From: Thinopyrum elongatum
Lineage: Eukaryota > Streptophyta > Magnoliopsida > Poales > Poaceae
Reading direction: 5' to 3'
DNA length: 64,000 nucleotides
Assembly: GCA_011799875.1 (NCBI GenBank)
Contig: CM022297.1
Span: forward strand, 361,216,921 to 361,280,920
Positions 32,387 to 43,251 of this stretch are shown here, in pieces (the first letter of the stretch is position 1; each line of letters opens with the position of its first letter). A program made the position numbers and the translations under genes. The notes beneath the pieces are model-generated. The model worked only from the letters and a program-made list of their open reading frames with translations, searched no databases and was not told the origin of the DNA.

Positions 32387-32621
32387 ACCACATCTTCCTA
32401 TGGTAAATGAAGATGGCACCATTAAAACTGAGTCAGCTCTAGTTTTGGAAGTCAGGCAAACCCCTCGCAAGAATGTGCCAGTTGTGCAGTGGTTTATTCA
32501 GTGGGAAAATCTGGCACCCAAAGATGCTACATGGGAAGATGCAGAGTTCATTAAACACACCTTCCCTACCTTCTTCAGGAACACCACCGAAGCTTGGCGG
32601 GCCACAAACACAACGTCTTGA
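32333..32621 (+). pseudogene. Integrase C-terminus with chromodomain
   Basis: In the third frame HVSQLKKHLGHKSIP is followed by LVLEVRQTPRKNVPVVQWFI and QWENLAPKDATWEDAEFI, a chromodomain as in Reina and related chromoviruses. Such domains guide integration to particular chromatin. The real stop is at 32619-32621, 30 bases before the 3' LTR. Confidence 0.88.
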
Positions 32622-32637
32622 GGACAAGATAGCTCTT

Positions 32638-32650
32638 CAGGAGGGGGTAA
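32638..32650 (+). promoter_or_regulatory. Polypurine tract of the Reina-type element
   Basis: CAGGAGGGGGTAA directly precedes the 3' LTR start TGTCAGG. Confidence 0.7.
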
Positions 32651-33023
32651 TGTCAGGTAGCAGTGTATCTGAAGATATATCTTCAGTTAACTGTACCATT
32701 TCTGGCACTTACCATTTCAGTTGATCCAACGGTTCAAGGGACTCCTCAAGTTACTTTCGTCGTCCACCATTCGATCTACCTTTCCGTTAAAAGTATTATT
32801 TACGTTCCGGTTATTACCGCGAGTGCGTACACCTATATAACAGCCGGGTTGTGGCTGAGCTATGCATCGAATCTTCTCCAATTCTCCTGATGGATGAACC
32901 CTAAACTCATATGGCTCTGCCGATAGCAATATACTCCCAAATCGGGGCTCCTTCCTTGCGATTTCCTGAAATTCGTCCACACAATCCACCGATCCAAACT
33001 TGTAGAACAGCTACGACCTGACA
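32651..33023 (+). repeat. 3' LTR of the Reina-type element
   Basis: 373 bp, TGTCAGG...CCTGACA, aligned without gaps of note to 27023-27395. Confidence 0.95.
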
Positions 33024-33290
33024 TCACCGGCAAAGCCCTGCGAGCGGGCGGTAGAGGACGGGAGTGGAGAATCTAGCCGGAGGGGAGGAAGGCGCGGACC
33101 GTGGGGAGCTCGGGGGCATGCCGTGCGGCGCCGGAGGTCGCCGGAAGCGGCCGACATGGGTGGTGGCGGCGACGACGATGACTTCGTGGGCGAGAGGGAG
33201 AGGAGGCGAGCCTGTGGTCGTGTTTTTTTCTTTACAAATATGCTCGGACCGTGGATTGAATACTCCAAATGATAGGGTGTTTTGTGCAAA
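33024..33290 (-). other. GC-rich block, other half of the interrupted first-exon-like region
   Basis: It continues the composition of 26622-27022 across the retrotransposon. The minus strand has an open frame including MSAASGDLRRRTACPRAPHG, without a known domain. The following 33291-33555 looks like other repeat or intergenic DNA with nothing recognised. Confidence 0.35.
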
Positions 33291-33555
33291 AACGAAGCGT
33301 TTTTTCAGATCCACTTAAAAAGGGACTGCGGGTTCAATTATCAAAAAGTACAAGGACTTTTCTGCACAAATGTCCCGACGGTGAGCAGACAGAGGCGATC
33401 GGTACTTTGTTATTAGGTAAAGATTTAGATAAAGATAAACATAAAGATAATTCCCTATGACAGTGTGTCGGATTGTGTGGCTGCATGCATGCTTTCGTTT
33501 GCCTGGATCAAGTATGAGTTATATAAAGCCCCCAAGATATATATGTTAAAGGGTA

Positions 33556-33774
33556 CTACCTCCATCCTGGTTTATTGGTCCCATCATATTTTGTGTCAAA
33601 TTTTAGCTAACAAAATAAATGTATGTCATAAAAAAAATATCATTGAAAACTATGCTCAAATACAAATCCAACGATACAATTTTTGGTGATATGCATTAAC
33701 ATTTTGTTAGTTAAATTTTTGTTCAAAATTTGGCACAAAATACAAAGTGAACCAATAAATCAAGACAAAGGTAG
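33556..33774. mobile_element. Stowaway MITE (CTACCTCCATCCTGG type)
   Basis: Left end CTACCTCCATCCTGGTTTAT; the right end read inverted gives CTACCTTTGTCTTGATTTAT and then continues to match (TTGTGCCAAATTTT). TA lies on both sides (33554-33555, 33775-33776). The element is 219 bp with no coding capacity. Confidence 0.88.
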
Positions 33775-33776
33775 TA

Positions 33777-34065
33777 GAAAAATAGCAGTCGCACTAGGTA
33801 ACCACAAATAATTTTTTGAGCCATCACACATTTTTGAGTCACCTGGTAGTTGTAAGATTGTTCTCATACACTAGAGTCAGAGTGTATCACAATGTCCATG
33901 GTAAATCTTTTACAACATTCATTACAAGCTAGATGGTAAATATCGCAGACCAATAAGCAAGCAAACAAAATATAAATGAGGTTGATCCCGAACAGAGTGC
34001 CTCCGGCGTGTTGCGCTTCTGATTTTGGAAGATATCTGTGATCATACATGCATACAGAAGGGACC
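33777..34065. other. Short unassigned intergenic stretch
   Basis: AT-rich; no element or gene recognised. GGACC at 34061-34065 is the probable left target duplication of the next element. Confidence 0.4.
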
Positions 34066-34523
34066 TGGCGTGGCTTGAATCTGTGTTGGTATTTCCCCAA
34101 AGAGGAAGGGATAATGCAGCACAGCTACGGCAAGTATTTCCCTCAGTTATGAAACCAAGGTTATCAATCCAGTAGGAGAACCAAACAACACTATGTAAAC
34201 GGTACGTGCATACAAAGAACAAATCCTTACAACCCAACGCGTAAGAGGGGTTGTCAATCCCTCCTCGGTAAAAAGATAGATTAAATTGTATGAGTTTGGA
34301 TAAATAGATCTGAATAAAACGTGAAATAAAATAAGTAAAGAAAAAGTGCAGCAAGGTATTTTTGGGTTTTTGGAATAATAGATCTGAAAACAATATGATA
34401 AAAGGTAGACCCGGGGGCCGTAGATTTCACTAGTGGCTTCTCTCGAGAAAATAGCATACGGTGGGTAAACAAATTACTGTTGGGCAATTGATAGAAGATC
34501 AAATAATTATGACGATATCCAAG
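34066..34523 (-). repeat. Truncated 3' LTR
   Basis: It matches 35324 to about 35783 closely, from the CTTGGATATCGTC block to the LTR end CCACG(C/T)CA. The junction with internal sequence lies in or next to CCAAG at 34519-34523. Confidence 0.85.
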
Positions 34524-35323
34524 TTGTCCATTTGCATAGCCCCTTTGATTGCCGGCTACGATCCAAGAATATTGTTGATTAACATCATTGAAGACTTGTT
34601 GAATCATATCCAAAACAGGAATTTCTTTTTTAAGATTCTTATCAAAGATTTGATTATTGCCAAGAAAATGCCTTAAAACATAGTCACTATTGTAGATAAT
34701 CTCATCTATCACCGGTTGTTCATGGTTCATACCATAAAAATCAAAGATCTCCCTAGCTTCGCGTACTATATGATCAAATTCATTCATAAGGACAAGGGTG
34801 GCTATTTTTTTAGCTCTAGGATATTTTATATGGGTAGCTCATAAAACAACCTTTGCAAGGTAGGATGAGTTTGAATAAATCTATGCTCAAGTTTCAGGAC
34901 TAGTGCTAAAATAGCGTCCGCATAAGTTTTAGTTCTTTTAAGTATAGGAGCATCATCACAAGTTAGAGATCCCACACAATTAAAGAATTCTTGGATGGTG
35001 CTTTTTCCTATAATGTTTCCTTGTCCCAAAACAAAAGTCTTGGCATCCAGATTACCAGAACGTCCAATTTTAGGAGTCCTGCCATCATCCGTTTCTGCCA
35101 TACCAAAGTCACTCATGATGATAAGTTCAAGCAAACAAGAGACCTGACGAGAAAAAGGCGAACGAAAAAGAAGGCAAATAAAAAAGCAAATTTTTGTGAA
35201 GTGGGGGAGATGAAAATGAGAGGCAAATGGTAAATAAAGTAAATTGCAAGGAGATGAGATTTGTGATTAGGAACCTGATAGATGTTGATGATGTCTCCCC
35301 GGCAACAGCGCCAGAAATTCCTT
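34524..35323 (-). pseudogene. gag-like interior remnant of the deleted gypsy element
   Basis: After the primer-site block (minus strand TGGCGCTGTTGCCGGGGA, about 35298-35315) the minus strand reads MSDFGMAETDDGRTPKIGRS and then EHRFIQTHPTLQRLFYELPI, a stop, and in a further frame NEFDHIVREAREIFDFYGMN, LRHFLGNNQIFDKNLKKEIP and QQVFNDVNQQ. Related Athila-type elements code for a Gag-like protein here. It ends at the deletion junction near 34524. Confidence 0.7.
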
Positions 35324-36892
35324 TGACGTGGCTTGAATCTGCGTTGGTATTTCCTCAAAGAGGAAGGGATGATGCAGCATAGCTACGGCAAATATTTCCC
35401 TCAGTTATGAAACCAAGGTTATCAATCTAGTAGGAGAACCAAGCAACACTATGTAAACGGTACCTGCACACAAAGAACGAATCCTTGCAACCCAACGCGT
35501 GTTGTCAATCCCTCGTCAGTAAAAAAATAGATTAAATTATATGAGTTTGGATAAATAGATATGAATAAAACACGAAATAAAATAAGTAAGAAAAAGTGCA
35601 GCAAGGTATTTTTGGGTTTTTAGAATAATAGATCTGAAAACAATATGATAAAATATAGACCCGGGGGCGGTAGATTTCACTAGTGGCTTCTCTCGAGAAA
35701 ATAGCATACGGTGGGTAAACAAATTACTAATGGGCAATTGATAGAAGATCAAATAATTATGACGATATCCAAGGCAATGATCATGTATATAGGCATCACG
35801 TCCAAGATTAGTAGACCGAAACAATTCTGCATCTACTACTATTACTCCACACATCGACCGCTATCCAGCATGCATCTAGTGTATTAAGTTCATGGAGAAA
35901 CGGAGTAATGCAATAAGAACGATGACATGATGTAGACAAGATCTATTCATGTAGGAATAGACCCCATCTTGTTATCCTTAATAGCAATGATACATGCATG
36001 CCTCACTACCCCTTCTGTCACTGGGTGAGGACACCGCAAGATCGAACCCAACACAAAGCACCTCTTCCCATTGCAAGAAAAATCAATCAAGTTGGCCTAA
36101 CTAAACCAAAGATTCGGAGAAGAAATACAAGGCTATAACAATCATGCATATAAGAGATCAAAGAAATTCAAATAATATTCATGGATAGAACTGATCATAA
36201 ACTCAGAATTCATCGGATCCCAACAAACACACCGCAAAAGAGTTACATCAAATAGATCTCATCGAGGAGACCATTGTATTGAAGATCAAAGAGAGAAGAA
36301 GCCATCTAGCTACTGCCTACGGACCCGTAGGTCTATGGTGAACTACTCACGCATCATCGGAGGAGCACCAATGAGGATGATGAACCCCTCCGTGATCGTG
36401 TTCCCCTCCGGCGGAGTGCGGGAATAGGGCTCTAGATTGGATCTCGTGGTTCTGGAACTTGCGGCTGCTGGAATTGTGTTTCGTCGACTCCCCTAGGGTT
36501 TCTGGAATATTTGGGTATTCATAGAGCAAAGAGGCGGTGGAGGAGACCTCCATGGGCCCCACCACCCCTCATGGGGCGCTAGGCGCCTCTGGCGCGCCCT
36601 GGTGGGTGGTGGGCCCCATGGGCCTCCCCCCAGGTGCTTCCTTGGCTCCCAAGTTGTCTTCTGGTCCAAAAAAAATCTTCAAAAAGTTTCGTGGCATTTG
36701 GACTCTGTTTGGTACTGATATTCTGCGAAATAAAAAACAAGCAAAAAACAGCAACTGGCACTGGGCACTATGTCAATAGGTTAGTCCCAAAAAATGATAT
36801 AAAGTTGCTCTAAAATGATTGTAAAACATCCAAGAATGATAATATAACAGCATGGAACAATAAAAAATTATAGATACGTTGGAGACGTATCA
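35324..36892 (-). repeat. Complete 5' LTR (minus strand)
   Basis: On the minus strand it starts TGATACGTCTCCAACGTATC at 36892 and ends CAAGCCACGTCA at 35324, 1569 bp. It is the same family as the LTRs at 2654-9240. Confidence 0.9.
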
Positions 36893-37855
36893 GGGCCTGA
36901 AGCGTATGATGCGTATAAGCTAGAACCACGTTGTAGTACACGTCGCACATGCAGGGTGTCAGTGTATTAGGGCATCTCCAATGGCAACCCGCAAATTTTC
37001 TCCCGCATCCGTCCACGGACAGGGGGATTAATCGGCGAACACGGTTGGAAGTGGCAGTCATCCAACCATAGCCGCATACATTTTCACAACAACTCAAACT
37101 AATCGAATGAAATTCAATCAAACACGACCAGATTTCGTATAAACACGGCCGAATTTCACCTAAACATGACGGATTTCATCTAAACAAGACGGATTTCATC
37201 TAAACATGACGGATTTCATTACATTTACATCAACTAAACGGAGCTCATCTAGTTAGGTATAATTAATCTAAACATGAGGAACACTTCAACGAGAAAAAAG
37301 AACAAACCGGTAACGAGAGAAACTGTATAATGAGCATGTGTATGAGTCAGGAGGATGCCGATGCATCTGGGTTTTGTAAAGTATCATGAAGCAAAGGGAA
37401 CATCACATGATAACCAAATGTTCACTCGAATATCATTCGTGTAATCATAGGGATCGATATGGACGTCCACGGTTTTGCTATCGTCATTGAACGAAGGGAT
37501 TTCGTTCATGTCTATGATTTACCGAACCAAGCTTAAGGTAACCACGATCTTTTGTGTGTTAGTAGGATAAGAGTATCAAGGATTTATTTATGAAATTATT
37601 TCATTAATATTCAGAATAGTTCCGAGAGGAACCGGAAACATTTCGGGGTCACTGGAAGGGTTTCAGAGCTTATCACGCAATACCGGGTATTTTCGATAAA
37701 TAATATATAGGTGAATTTTTTTGGTGATGTTAAATTAATAATAAAAGGCTCTAGTAATTGTTAGGAGGCTTTTATATTTAATTTAATATCCACGGGCCTT
37801 AAAAGCCAAATGGTGGAAGGCAACTTGGCCACAAGGGCCCATTATGGGTGGCGCC
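36893..37855. other. Unassigned repeat fragments
   Basis: It contains GGGCATCTCCAATGG (about 36970), a motif seen at ends of grass DNA transposons, a short tandem repeat (37145-37220), and from about 37390 a stretch that resembles LTR sequence (ACCGGAAACATTTCGG, CACTGGAAGGGTTTC) without definable ends. Confidence 0.4.
37145..37220 (+). repeat. ~20-bp tandem repeat
   Basis: CTAAACA(T/A)GACGGATTTCAT occurs three times in direct succession (from about 37159), with more diverged copies just upstream (ACACGGCCGAATTTCAC, ACACGACCAGATTTCG). Confidence 0.85.
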
Positions 37856-38384
37856 TGATACATCTCCAACGTATCTATAAATTTTTATATACTTTATATG
37901 CAATTTTATATCATTTTTGGGAACTGATCTATTAACTCAGTGCTTAGTGCCAGTTTCTGTTTTTGCCTATTTTATTGTTTTGCAAAAAACAGTACCAAAT
38001 GAAGTCCAAACATGATGAAACTTTAAGATGATTTTTTTCTGGACCAAAAGGGACCCTGAAAGCTTCGAGAGGAGGCCAGAAGACGTACGGAAGAGCCACA
38101 AGCTCATACGGCGCGCCCCTAGGGGAGGGGGGCGCCGCCTGAGCTTGTGGGTCCCACGTATATCCGTTTGACCTAATTCCACTTCTATAAATTCCCTTAA
38201 ATCGTAAAACCACCAGAGAGCCACCCGAAACAAATTTTCCGCCACCACAAGCTTCTGTTCTTCCACGATCCCATTTGGAGGCCTTTTCCAGTACTCTGCT
38301 GGAGGGGGAATCGACCACGGAGGGCTTCTACATCAACCTTGCTGCACCTCCCATGATGTGCGAGTAGTTTACCATAGACCTACG
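37856..38384 (+). repeat. Gypsy-type LTR, left part (split by a copia insertion)
   Basis: It starts TGATACATCTCCAACGTATC and follows the family seen at 2654-4196. It breaks off at CTACG (38380-38384), where the copia element begins. It continues with the second CTACG at 56762 and runs to 57331. Confidence 0.9.
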
Positions 38385-40126
38385 TGAAGGAAATATGCCC
38401 TAGAGGCAATAATAAAGTTGTTATTTATATTTCCTTATATCATGATAAATGTTTATTATTCATGCTAGAATTGTATTAACCGGAAACTTGATACATGTGT
38501 GAATACATAGACAAAACACCGAGTCCCTAGTAAGCCTCTACTAGACTAGCTCGTTAATCAAAGATGGTTAAGTTTCCTAACCATAGACATGTGTTGTCAT
38601 TTGATGAATGGGATCACATCATTAGGAGAATGATGTGATGGACAAGACCCATCCGTTAGCTTAGCATAATGATCGTTGAGTTTTATTGCTATTGCTTTCT
38701 TCATGACTTATACATATTCCTCTGACTATGAGATTATGCAACTCCCGAATACCGGAGGAACACCTTGTGTGCTATCAAACGTCACAACGTAACTGGGTGA
38801 TTATAAAGATGCTCTACAGGTGTCTCCGAAGGTGTTTGTTGGGTTGGCATAGATCAAGATTAGGATTTGTCACTCCGTGTATCGGAGAGGTATCTCTGGG
38901 CCCTCTCGGTAATGCACATCACTATAAGCCTTGCAAGCAATGTAACTAATGAGTTAGTTACGGGATGATGCATTACGGAACGAGTAAAGAGACTTGCCGG
39001 TAACGAGATTGAACTAGGTATGATGATACCGACGATCGAATCTCGGGCAAGTAACATACCGATGACAAAGGGAATGACGTATGTCGTTATGCGGTTTGAC
39101 CGATAAAGATCTTCGTAGAATATGTAGGAGCCAATATGAGCATCCAGGTTCCGCTATTGGTTATTGACCGGAGATGTGTCTCGGTCATGTCTACATAGTT
39201 CTCGAACCTGTAGGGTCCGCATGCTTAACGTTCAATGACGATTTGTATTATGAGTTATGTGTTTTGGTGACCGAGGTTTGTTCGGAGTCCCGGATGAGAT
39301 CACGAACATGACGAGGAGTCTCGAAATGGTCGAGAGGTAAAGATTGATATATTTGAAGGTAGTATTCGGACACCGGAAGGGTTTCAGAGTGTATCGGGTA
39401 CATACCGGAGTACCGGAGGGGTTACCGGAACCCCCCGGTGGAAGATATGGGCCATAGGAGGGAGGCTAACCAGCCCACAAGGGGCTGGTGCACCCCCCAC
39501 AAGGGAGGAGGCCGAATTGGATTAGGGAAGGGGGGTGGCGCCCCCCTTTCCTTCTCCCTCTCCCTCTCCTTCCCTCTTTCCACCTCCGGAGAAAGGAAAA
39601 GTGGGGGGGGGGGCGAATCCTACTAGGAGTGGAGTCCTAGTAGGACTCCCCCCTTGGCGCGCCCCCTTTGGTGGCCGGCCTCCTCCTCCCCTCCTTTATA
39701 TACGGGGGCAGGGGGCACCCTAGAGCACATCAGATATTCTCTTAGCCGTGTGCGGTGCCCCCCTCCACAATTTACTCCTCCGGTCATAGTGTCGTAGTCC
39801 TTAGGCGAAGCCCTGCGCGGATCACATCACCAACACCGTCGCCACGCCGTCGTGCTAACGGAACTCTCCCTTGACCTTCTGCTGGATCACGAGATCGAGG
39901 GACGTCATCGAGCTGAACGTGTGCTGAACTCGGAGGTGCCGTACGTTCGGTGCTTGATCGGTTGGATCGCGAAGACGTTCGACTACATCAACCGCGTTAA
40001 GCTAACGCTTCCGCTTTCGGTCTACGAGGGTACGTGGACACACTCTCCCCCTCTTGTTGCTATGCATCTCCTAGATAGATCTTGCGTGAGCGTAGGATTT
40101 TTTTTGAAATTGCACGTTCCCCAACA
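38385..40126 (+). repeat. 5' LTR of the outer copia element
   Basis: 1742 bp, TGAAGGAAATATG...TTCCCCAACA. A TATA box lies near 39695 (TTTATATA). The 3' LTR (55010-56761) is colinear with dozens of small differences. Confidence 0.94.
39695..39702 (+). promoter_or_regulatory. TATA box of the outer copia LTR
   Basis: TTTATATA in CTCCTTTATATACGGG, repeated in the 3' LTR near 56328. It precedes the expected transcription start of a BARE/Angela-type LTR. Confidence 0.6.
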
Positions 40127-40143
40127 TTGGCATCCGAGCCAGG
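40127..40143 (+). other. Primer binding site of the outer copia element
   Basis: TTGGCATCCGAGCCAGG directly follows the LTR end CCAACA. It is a mutated form of TTGGTATCAGAGCCAGG, complementary to initiator Met tRNA. Confidence 0.8.
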
Positions 40144-41395
40144 TCTATGCGTAGATGATATGCACGAGTAGAACACAAAGAGTTGTGGGCGATAATAGTC
40201 ATACTACTTACCACCAACATCTTACTTTGATTCAGCGGTATTGTTGGATGAAGCGGCCCGGACCGACATTACATGACCGCGTTCACGAGACTGGTTCTAC
40301 CGACGTGCTTTGCACACAGGTGGCTGGCGGGTGTCTGTTTCTCCAACTTTAGTTGAATTGAGTTTGACTATGGCCGGTCCTTGTTGAAGGTTAAAACAGC
40401 ACACTTGACGAAAAATCGTTGTGGTTTTGATGCGTAGGTAAGAACGGTTCTTGCTAGAAGCCCGTAGCAGCCACGTAAAACTTGCAACAACAAAGTAGAG
40501 GACGTCTAACTTGTTTTTGCAGGGCATGTTGTGATGTGATATGGTCAAGACATGATGTGATATACGTTATTGTATGAGATGATCATGTATTGTAAAAGTT
40601 ATCGGCAACTAGCAGGAGCCTTATGGTTGTCGCTTTATTGTATGAAATGCAATCACCATGTAATTGCTTTACTTTATCACTATGCGGTAGCGATAGTCGT
40701 AGAAGCAATAGTTGGCGAGACGACAACGATGCTACAATGGAGATCAAGGTGTCAAGTCGGTGATGATGGAGATCATGACGGTGCTTTGGAGATGGAGATC
40801 AAAGGCACAAGATGATGATGGCCATATCATGTCACATATTTTGATTGCATGTGATGTTTATCTTTTATGCATCTTATTTTGCTTAGTACGGCAGTAGCAT
40901 TATAAGAGGATCCCTCACTAAATTTCAAGGTATAAGTGTTCTCCCTGAGTATGCACCGTTGCGACAGTTCGTCGTGCCGAGACACCACGTGATGATCGGG
41001 TGTGATAAGCTCTACGTTCACATACAACGGGTGCAAGACAGTTTTGCACGTGCGGAATACTCGGGTTAAACTTGACGAGCATAGCATATGCAGATATGGC
41101 CTCGGAACACTGAGACCGAAAGGTCGAACATGAATCATATAGTAGATATGATCAACATAGAGATGTTCACCATTGAAAACTACTCCATCTCACGTGATGA
41201 TCGGACATGGTTTAGTTGATATGGATCACGTGATCATTTAGATGACTAGAGGGATGTCTATCTAAGTGGGAGTTCTTAAGTAATATGATTAATTGAACTT
41301 TAATTTATCATGAACTTAGTCCTGGTAGTATTTGCAAATTATGTTGTAGATCAATAGCTCGCGTATAGCTCCCCTGTTTTATTTTTGATATGTTC
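40144..41395 (+). other. Untranslated leader of the outer copia element
   Basis: A long leader with many short frames and no recognisable protein. Such leaders are typical of BARE/Angela elements. Confidence 0.7.
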
Positions 41396-42253
41396 CTAGA
41401 GAAAACTAAGTTGAAAGATGATAGTAGCAATGATGCGGACCGGGTCCGTGATCTGAGGAATATCCTCGTTGCTGCACATAAGAATTATGTCCTTGATGCA
41501 CCGCTAGGTGACAGACCTATTGCAGGAGCAGATGCAGACGTTATGAACGTTTAGCAAGCTCGATATGATGACTACTTGATAGTTTAGTGCGCCATGATTT
41601 ACGGCTTAGAACCGGGACGTCAAAAACGTTTTGAATGCCACGAAGCATATGAGATGTTCCAAGAGCTGAAATCGGTATTTCAGACTCATGCCCATGTCGA
41701 GAGGTATGAGACCCCTGACAAGTACTTTGCCTACAAGATGGAGGAGAATAGCTCAACCAGTGAGCATATGCTCAGAATGTCTGGGTACTACAATCGCTTG
41801 AATCAAGTGGGAGTTAATCTTCCAGATAAGATAGTGATTGACAGAGTTCTCTAGTCACTATCACCAAGTTACTAGAACTTCGTGATAAACTATAATATGC
41901 AAGGGATGACAAAAACGATTCCCAAGCTCTTCGCGATGCTGAAATCGGCGAAGGTAGAAATCAAGAAATAGCATCAAGTGTTGATGGTTGACAAGACCAC
42001 TAGTTTCAAGAAAAGGGGCGAGGGAAAGAAAGGGAACTTCAAGAAGAATGGCAAACAAATTGTCACTCCCGTGAAGAAACCCAAAGATGGACCTAAGCCT
42101 GAAACTGAGTGCTTCTACTGCAAAGGAAATGGTCACTGGAAGCGGAATTGCCCCAAATACTTGGTGGATAAGAAGGATGGCAAAGTGAACAAAGGTATAT
42201 TTGATATACATGTTATTGATGTGTATTTTACTAGTGTTCATAGTAGCCCCTAG
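41396..42253 (+). pseudogene. copia gag (decayed)
   Basis: Fragments read DGPxL-type copia Gag in several frames: LRNILVAAHKNYVLDAPLGD-like text near 41460 with changes, then QELKSVFQTHAHVERYETPD (from about 41660) and MRMSGYYNRLNQVG-like text, then a zinc knuckle CFYCKGNGHWKRNC in the frame 41978-42253. Several stops and indels separate them. Gag would form the virus-like particle. Confidence 0.85.
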
Positions 42254-42408
42254 GTATTTGATACTGGTTCAGTTGCTAACATTAGTAACTCGAAATAGGA
42301 GTTGCAAAATGAACAGAGACTAGTTAATGACAAGGTGACGATGTGTGTTGGAAGTGATTCCAAGGTTGATAAGATCACCATCGCACACTCCCTCTACCTT
42401 CGGGATTA

Positions 42409-43251
42409 GTGTTGGACCAAAATAAATGTTATTTGGTGTTTGCGTTGAGCATGAATATGATTGGATCATGTTTATTGCGATACGGTTATTCATTTAAGTC
42501 TGAGAATAATTGTTGTTCTGTTTATATGAATAAAGCCTTCTATGGTCATACACTCAATATAAATGGTTTATTGAATCTCGATCGTAGTGATACACATATT
42601 CATAATATTGATGCCAAAAGATGCAAAGTTGATAATGATAGTGCAACATATTTGTGGCACTGCCGTTTAGGTCATATTGGTGTAAAGCGCATGAAGAAAC
42701 TCCATGCAGATGGACTTTTGGAATCACTTGATTATGAATCATTTGATGCTTGCGAACCATGCCTCATGGGCAAGATGACTAAGACTCCGTTCTCCGGAAC
42801 AATGGAGCGAGCTACTGACTTATTGGAAATAATACATATTGATGTATGCAGTCCAATGAGTGTTGAGGCTCGCGGCGAGTATCATTATTTTCTGACCTTC
42901 ACAGATGATTTGAGCAGATATAGGTATATCTACTTAATGAAACACAAGTCTGGAACATTTGAAAAGTTCAAAGAATTTCAGAGTGAAGTGGAAAATCATC
43001 GTAACAAGAAAATAAAGTTTCTACGATCTGATCGCGGAGGTGAATATTTGAGTTACGAGTTTGGTCTTCATTTAAAACAATGTGGAATAGTTTTGCAACT
43101 CACGCCACCTAGAACACCACAGCGTAATGGTATGTCCGAACATCGTAACCGTACTTTATTAGATATGGTGCGATCTATGACGTCTCTTACCGATTTACCA
43201 CTATCGTTTTGGGGTTATGCATTAGAGACAACTGCATTCACGTTAAAATAG
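42409..43251 (+). pseudogene. copia integrase (280 aa frame)
   Basis: It begins with protease-linked text, then the GAG-pre-integrase block with LWHCRLGHIGVKRMKKLH and CEPCLMGKMTKTPF (zinc-binding H/H and C/C). The core has HIDVCSPMSV (first Asp), RSDRGGEYLS (second Asp) and TPQRNGMSEHRNRTLLDMVR (Glu). One additional A in the A-run near 43245-43248 throws the frame into a TAG; the text resumes one frame over with PSKSVEMTPYELW. Confidence 0.92.

Larger units (their letters stand above)
27023..33023 (+). mobile_element. Reina-type chromovirus (Ty3/gypsy), complete but inactive
   Basis: A 6001-bp element with 373-bp LTRs at both ends, a Met-tRNA-type primer site, a purine tract and a gag-pol in the order gag, protease, RT, RNase H, integrase, chromodomain. 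Short LTRs, 6 kb length and a C-terminal chromodomain are traits of the Reina clade. From 27754 to 31731 everything lies in one frame but is broken by at least six stop codons; two frameshifts follow. The 5-bp flanks (GCGCC before, TCACC after) match at only three positions, so the duplication has mutated or been altered. Confidence 0.93.
34066..36892 (-). mobile_element. Gypsy-type element, internally deleted (minus strand)
   Basis: The 5' LTR is complete (35324-36892). The primer-site block and about 800 bp of gag-like interior follow, and then at about 34524 the sequence jumps into the last 460 bp of the other LTR (34066-34523). The rest of the interior and the first 1.1 kb of the 3' LTR are missing. 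Flanks GGACC (34061-34065) and GGGCC (36893-36897) agree at four of five bases, so the outer ends are original and the loss is internal. Confidence 0.85.

Noticed and set aside
38729..38949. Identical 73-codon frames at 38728-38949 and 55353-55574
   Set aside because: They are the same place in the two LTRs of the outer copia element.
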